From Gammaproteobacteria bacterium UBA4475 (GTDB lineage Bacteria > Pseudomonadota > Gammaproteobacteria > Pseudomonadales > Azotimanducaceae), in assembly GCA_002389265.1 (NCBI GenBank), contig DGOD01000199.1, positions 1 to 9,629 on the forward strand: a stretch of 9,629 nucleotides of DNA, written 5' to 3'. A model generated the notes under the pieces. It was not told where the DNA came from and searched no databases. It saw only the letters and a program-made list of their open reading frames with translations. Positions 7,042 through 9,629 of this stretch are shown here, piece by piece (position 1 is the first letter of the stretch; the number at the start of each line of letters is the position of its first letter). Position numbers and translations under genes: made by a program.

Positions 7042-9048
7042 TTAGATCATGCTCCTGGCCACGTCGACGATATTTTCCGCGGTAAAGCCAAAGTGCTTTA
7101 GCACTTCGCCTCCGGGTCCGGACTCTCCAAAACGGGTCATGCCAATCACCTGGCCGTCGAGGCCAACCCACTTCCACCAGTAATCCGCATGGGCCGATTC
7201 AACCGCCAGACGATGGCGGTTAGCAGGGGGCAGGACACTGTCTCGATAGGCTTGATCCTGGGCTTCAAATACATCAGCACTGGGCATAGAGACGACTCGC
7301 GCCGCAACACCCTGTTTGGCCAGCTCTGTGAAGGCTTGCACCGCAATGCTTACCTCCGAACCCGTGGCAATAATAATGATCTGCGCTGGCTCAGCACTGT
7401 CACATAATACATAGGCGCCCCGCTTGATGTCCGCGATCTGCGCTGCCGTGCGTGTCTGGTGCGGCAAGCTCTGTCGAGACAAAACCAGCGCCGTTGGCCC
7501 GCATTGACGTTCGATGGCACCGCGCCAGGCCACCACAGTTTCAACGCCATCGGCGGGGCGCCAGACAGACATATTCGGCATGTCTCTGAGGCTCGCAAGA
7601 TGTTCGATGGGCTGGTGAGTCGGCCCATCTTCACCCTGACCGATAGAGTCATGGGTGTACACCAGCACATTTCTCAGACCCATCAATGCCGCCATGCGCA
7701 CGGCGTTTTTGGCATAGTCCATAAACACCAGGAAGGTACCGGTGAAGGGCAGAATGCCGCCGTGCAGCGCCAAGCCATTAGCGATGGCCGTCATACCAAA
7801 TTCTCGAACACCGTAGTAAATATAATTACCATCAGGCTGTTCCACACTTACCGGCTGCATCGCCGGCCAATTAGTCAGGTTGGAGCCCGTCAAATCTGCT
7901 GAGCCGCCCACCAGTTCTGGCAGCAACTCAGCCATATAGGCGATCACCTTGGCCGAAGCCTGCCGAGATGCCAGGTTTTCACCGAGGCTGTTCGTGGTCT
8001 CTAGCAAAGCATCCATCGCCGTGGGCCATTGAGAAGGCAGATCACCCCCATGGCGCCGGCTGAACTCCGCGGCCAGCTCAGGAAAATGTTGCTGATAACC
8101 ACGAAACAGGGCTTCCCAAGACGCCTCCAACGCGGCGCCGCGATCTCGGGCGTCCCAGCTCTGAGCAATCTCATCCGGCACTACAAAGGGTGGATGGGAC
8201 CAATCCAGCGCGGCCCGGGCACCACTGATTTCTTCGGCACCGAGAGGCGATCCATGACTGGCGGCGGTGCCTGCTTTGGTGGGCGCGCCATAACCAATAG
8301 TGGTCTGGCAACAAATCAGGGTGGGCTTACTCGACTCGTTCCTGGCTATCTCTAGCGCCTCGGCAACTGCCTGTCCATCGTGGCCATCCACTCGGTCGAT
8401 CACCTGCCAGCCATAGGCTCTGAAGCGTGCTGGGGTATCATCTGTGAACCAGCCTTTGACGTCGCCGTCGATAGAGATGCCGTTATCGTCATACAGGCAA
8501 ATCAATTTGCCCAGACCCAAAGTGCCAGCCAAAGACGCCACTTCATGGGAGATACCCTCCATCAAACAGCCATCGCCCACAAAGGTGTAGGTGCAATGAT
8601 CCACAATTTGAAAGTCTTGATCATCGAGCGTTCGATTAAAATGCGCCGCCAGCAGCTTTTCCGCAATGGCCAACCCTACGGCGTTCGCCAGGCCCTGACC
8701 CAGAGGGCCTGTGGTGGTTTCCACGCCCGGTGTGTGGCCATATTCTGGATGCCCCGGCGTTCGAGATCCGAGCTGCCGAAATTTTTCAAGCTCGGACATG
8801 GGCAAATCGTAGCCAGTCAGGTGTAGCAGGGCATAGATCAACATGGAACCATGACCGTTTGACAACACAAAACGATCGCGGTTAGACCACTTCGGATTGG
8901 CCGGGTTGTGCCGCAAAAAGCCAGTCCAGAGCGTCTCAGCGATATCCGCCATGCCGAGGGGTGCCCCTGGGTGTCCGGATTTGGCTTGTTGGACGGCGTC
9001 CATCGCCAGAGCGCGTATGGCATTGGCTCTTTGTCGAGATGAAATCAT
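7042..9048 (-). CDS. tkt: Transketolase
   Basis: This thiamine-diphosphate enzyme moves two-carbon ketol units between sugar phosphates in the pentose phosphate pathway and Calvin cycle. From ATG 9048 it has 668 residues (E. coli TktA 663). Visible elements include His26 in SGHPGAP, His100 in TPGHPE, and the cofactor motif starting GDGCLMEG (158) and ending YDDN (186-189). Also present are SHGSPLG (264-270), the catalytic Glu416 in [12 protein letters not shown], and [16 protein letters not shown] (465-480) with His466 and His478. The frame continues upstream to ATG 9087 and GTG 9093, adding up to 15 residues ([15 protein letters not shown]). I choose 9048 because [14 protein letters not shown] aligns directly with the E. 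coli and Pseudomonas N-termini; GGA seven bases upstream is a modest ribosome site. It is the first gene of the minus-strand operon and divergent from metK. Confidence 0.97.
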   Translation of the reverse strand: MISSRQRANAIRALAMDAVQQAKSGHPGAPLGMADIAETLWTGFLRHNPANPKWSNRDRFVLSNGHGSMLIYALLHLTGYDLPMSELEKFRQLGSRTPGHPEYGHTPGVETTTGPLGQGLANAVGLAIAEKLLAAHFNRTLDDQDFQIVDHCTYTFVGDGCLMEGISHEVASLAGTLGLGKLICLYDDNGISIDGDVKGWFTDDTPARFRAYGWQVIDRVDGHDGQAVAEALEIARNESSKPTLICCQTTIGYGAPTKAGTAASHGSPLGAEEISGARAALDWSHPPFVVPDEIAQSWDARDRGAALEASWEALFRGYQQHFPELAAEFSRRHGGDLPSQWPTAMDALLETTNSLGENLASRQASAKVIAYMAELLPELVGGSADLTGSNLTNWPAMQPVSVEQPDGNYIYYGVREFGMTAIANGLALHGGILPFTGTFLVFMDYAKNAVRMAALMGLRNVLVYTHDSIGQGEDGPTHQPIEHLASLRDMPNMSVWRPADGVETVVAWRGAIERQCGPTALVLSRQSLPHQTRTAAQIADIKRGAYVLCDSAEPAQIIIIATGSEVSIAVQAFTELAKQGVAARVVSMPSADVFEAQDQAYRDSVLPPANRHRLAVESAHADYWWKWVGLDGQVIGMTRFGESGPGGEVLKHFGFTAENIVDVARSMI
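7052..7056 (-). promoter_or_regulatory. Ribosome binding site of pgk inside the tkt end
   Basis: AGGAG on the minus strand lies in the last codons of tkt (encoding Arg-Ser), 13 bases before the pgk ATG and spanning the tkt stop. The long spacing would suit re-initiation by ribosomes finishing tkt. Confidence 0.4.
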
Positions 9049-9176
9049 GTTCAAATCCGTTGTAACACTGAAGGGTTGGAGCGCCATTTTCACTTAGCAC
9101 CCACGAGACATCAATGGAAATCCCCAAGAATCATGAATTTTTCGACATTCAACCTGAACCGATATCACGCCGGGTA

Positions 9177-9184
9177 TCTATAAA
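9177..9184. promoter_or_regulatory. Overlapping divergent -10-like core for metK and tkt
   Basis: TCTATAAA gives TATAAA rightward (9179-9184) for metK and TATAGA leftward (9182-9177) for tkt. Predicted starts are near 9191 for metK (leader about 53 bases) and near 9170 for tkt (leader about 120 bases). -35 matches are poor on both sides, so the sites are tentative. The region from 9049 to 9176 shows no other clear signal and no S-adenosylmethionine riboswitch that I can recognise. Confidence 0.35.
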
Positions 9185-9197
9185 TCCTGCTCATTTA

Positions 9198-9208
9198 CAG
9201 GTAACCTG
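9198..9208. promoter_or_regulatory. Perfect 11-bp palindrome in the metK-tkt control region
   Basis: CAGGTAACCTG is a perfect inverted repeat (CAGGT, central A, ACCTG). It would lie just downstream of the predicted metK start point and over the -35 region of the predicted tkt promoter. That is a sensible place for a repressor operator acting on both genes. As RNA it could at most form a very tight small hairpin, so a DNA site is more likely. The binding protein is unknown to me; it does not match the MetJ or MetR consensus. Confidence 0.35.
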
Positions 9209-9243
9209 CACGACTTTGATTTAGCCAATAGCGAGCTTTTGAT

Positions 9244-9629
9244 ATGTCCAGAACGTCACTGTTTACTTCCGAGTCAGTTTCCGAAGGCCATCCTGACAAG
9301 ATGGCAGACCAAATTTCCGACGGGATCCTTGACGCCTTGTTGGCCCAAGATGCGAATGCACGCGTGGCTTGTGAGACGCTGGTTAAAACCGGCATGGTCG
9401 TCTTAGCTGGCGAGATCACCACGGATGCTTGGGTCGACGTCGAGGAAATCTGTCGCGAAGTCATTCTCAACATTGGCTACAACAGCTCAGCCGTGGGTTT
9501 CGATGGCGCCAGCTGCGCCGTGCTGAGCGCCATCGGTAAGCAGTCGCCGGATATCGCTCAGGGCGTTGATGAGACCGCCGGCCATGAGCAGGGCGCCGGT
9601 GACCAAGGTTTGATGTTTGGTTACGCCAG
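9244..9629 (+). CDS. metK: S-adenosylmethionine synthase (methionine adenosyltransferase), 3' truncated by window edge
   Basis: The enzyme makes S-adenosylmethionine, the main methyl donor, from methionine and ATP. The frame is open from ATG 9244 to the right edge: 128 full codons, about one third of the usual 380-400 residues. It contains the N-terminal signature [13 protein letters not shown] (7-19) with catalytic His16 and metal-binding Asp18. VKTGMV and [10 protein letters not shown] follow, then [15 protein letters not shown], and near the edge [16 protein letters not shown], which includes the conserved GAGDQG loop. All are close to E. coli MetK. Truncation is only the window boundary. 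The ribosome site is weak (GAG at 9233-9235, eight bases before ATG). It diverges from tkt, a common gammaproteobacterial arrangement. Confidence 0.97.
   Translation, partial: MSRTSLFTSESVSEGHPDKMADQISDGILDALLAQDANARVACETLVKTGMVVLAGEITTDAWVDVEEICREVILNIGYNSSAVGFDGASCAVLSAIGKQSPDIAQGVDETAGHEQGAGDQGLMFGYA

Noticed and set aside
9106..9113. AGACATCA resembling a MetJ met box (AGACGTCT)
   Set aside because: It matches six of eight positions but stands alone; MetJ needs at least two adjacent boxes and the flanking 8-mers do not match.
9134..9158. TGAA...TTCA and TTCA-ACC-TGAA half-sites resembling a MetR site
   Set aside because: The spacing is 10 bases, not the 5 of the MetR consensus, and the second pair has the reverse order.
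9185..9243. Possible S-adenosylmethionine or S-adenosylhomocysteine riboswitch before metK
   Set aside because: The predicted leader is too short and shows only one tiny palindrome, with none of the conserved multi-helix elements.

Overview
The window is a stretch of chromosomal housekeeping and central carbon metabolism genes, most likely from a gammaproteobacterium. That assignment rests on protein resemblance (IlvA, RpiA, class II aldolase, transketolase and MetK read like Pseudomonas/enteric forms) and on the divergent metK/tkt arrangement followed by pgk and fba, which is common in Gammaproteobacteria. The genus cannot be settled from the sequence. There are no mobile elements, CRISPR arrays, rRNA or tRNA genes, and no broken genes. 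All eight genes look intact apart from metK, which the right edge cuts.

Left part (1-2266): a stand-alone peptide deformylase (def, +) faces biosynthetic threonine ammonia-lyase (ilvA, -). Their stop codons abut with no spacer. A hairpin plus U-run on the minus strand lies upstream of def, so an ilvA transcript may run antisense through all of def before stopping. Middle (2267-4671): a 289-bp divergent control region separates ilvA from rpiA (+), which converges on a FAD-linked D-2-hydroxyacid dehydrogenase (-; D-2-hydroxyglutarate or glycolate type). Right part (4699-9048): tkt, pgk and fba form a minus-strand operon that appears to continue into the FAD dehydrogenase. The epd/gap gene usual between tkt and pgk and the pyk gene often found before fba are absent. 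metK (+) diverges from tkt across about 195 bp holding a perfect 11-bp palindrome next to overlapping divergent -10-like hexamers.

Functionally, tkt, rpiA, fba and pgk supply sugar-phosphate interconversion for glycolysis/gluconeogenesis, the pentose phosphate pathway and, if the organism fixes CO2, the Calvin cycle. ilvA feeds isoleucine synthesis, metK makes S-adenosylmethionine and def matures nascent proteins. I see no candidate for an undescribed multi-gene system. The points worth a second look concern gene order, overlapping transcription and possible operators; all are modest.
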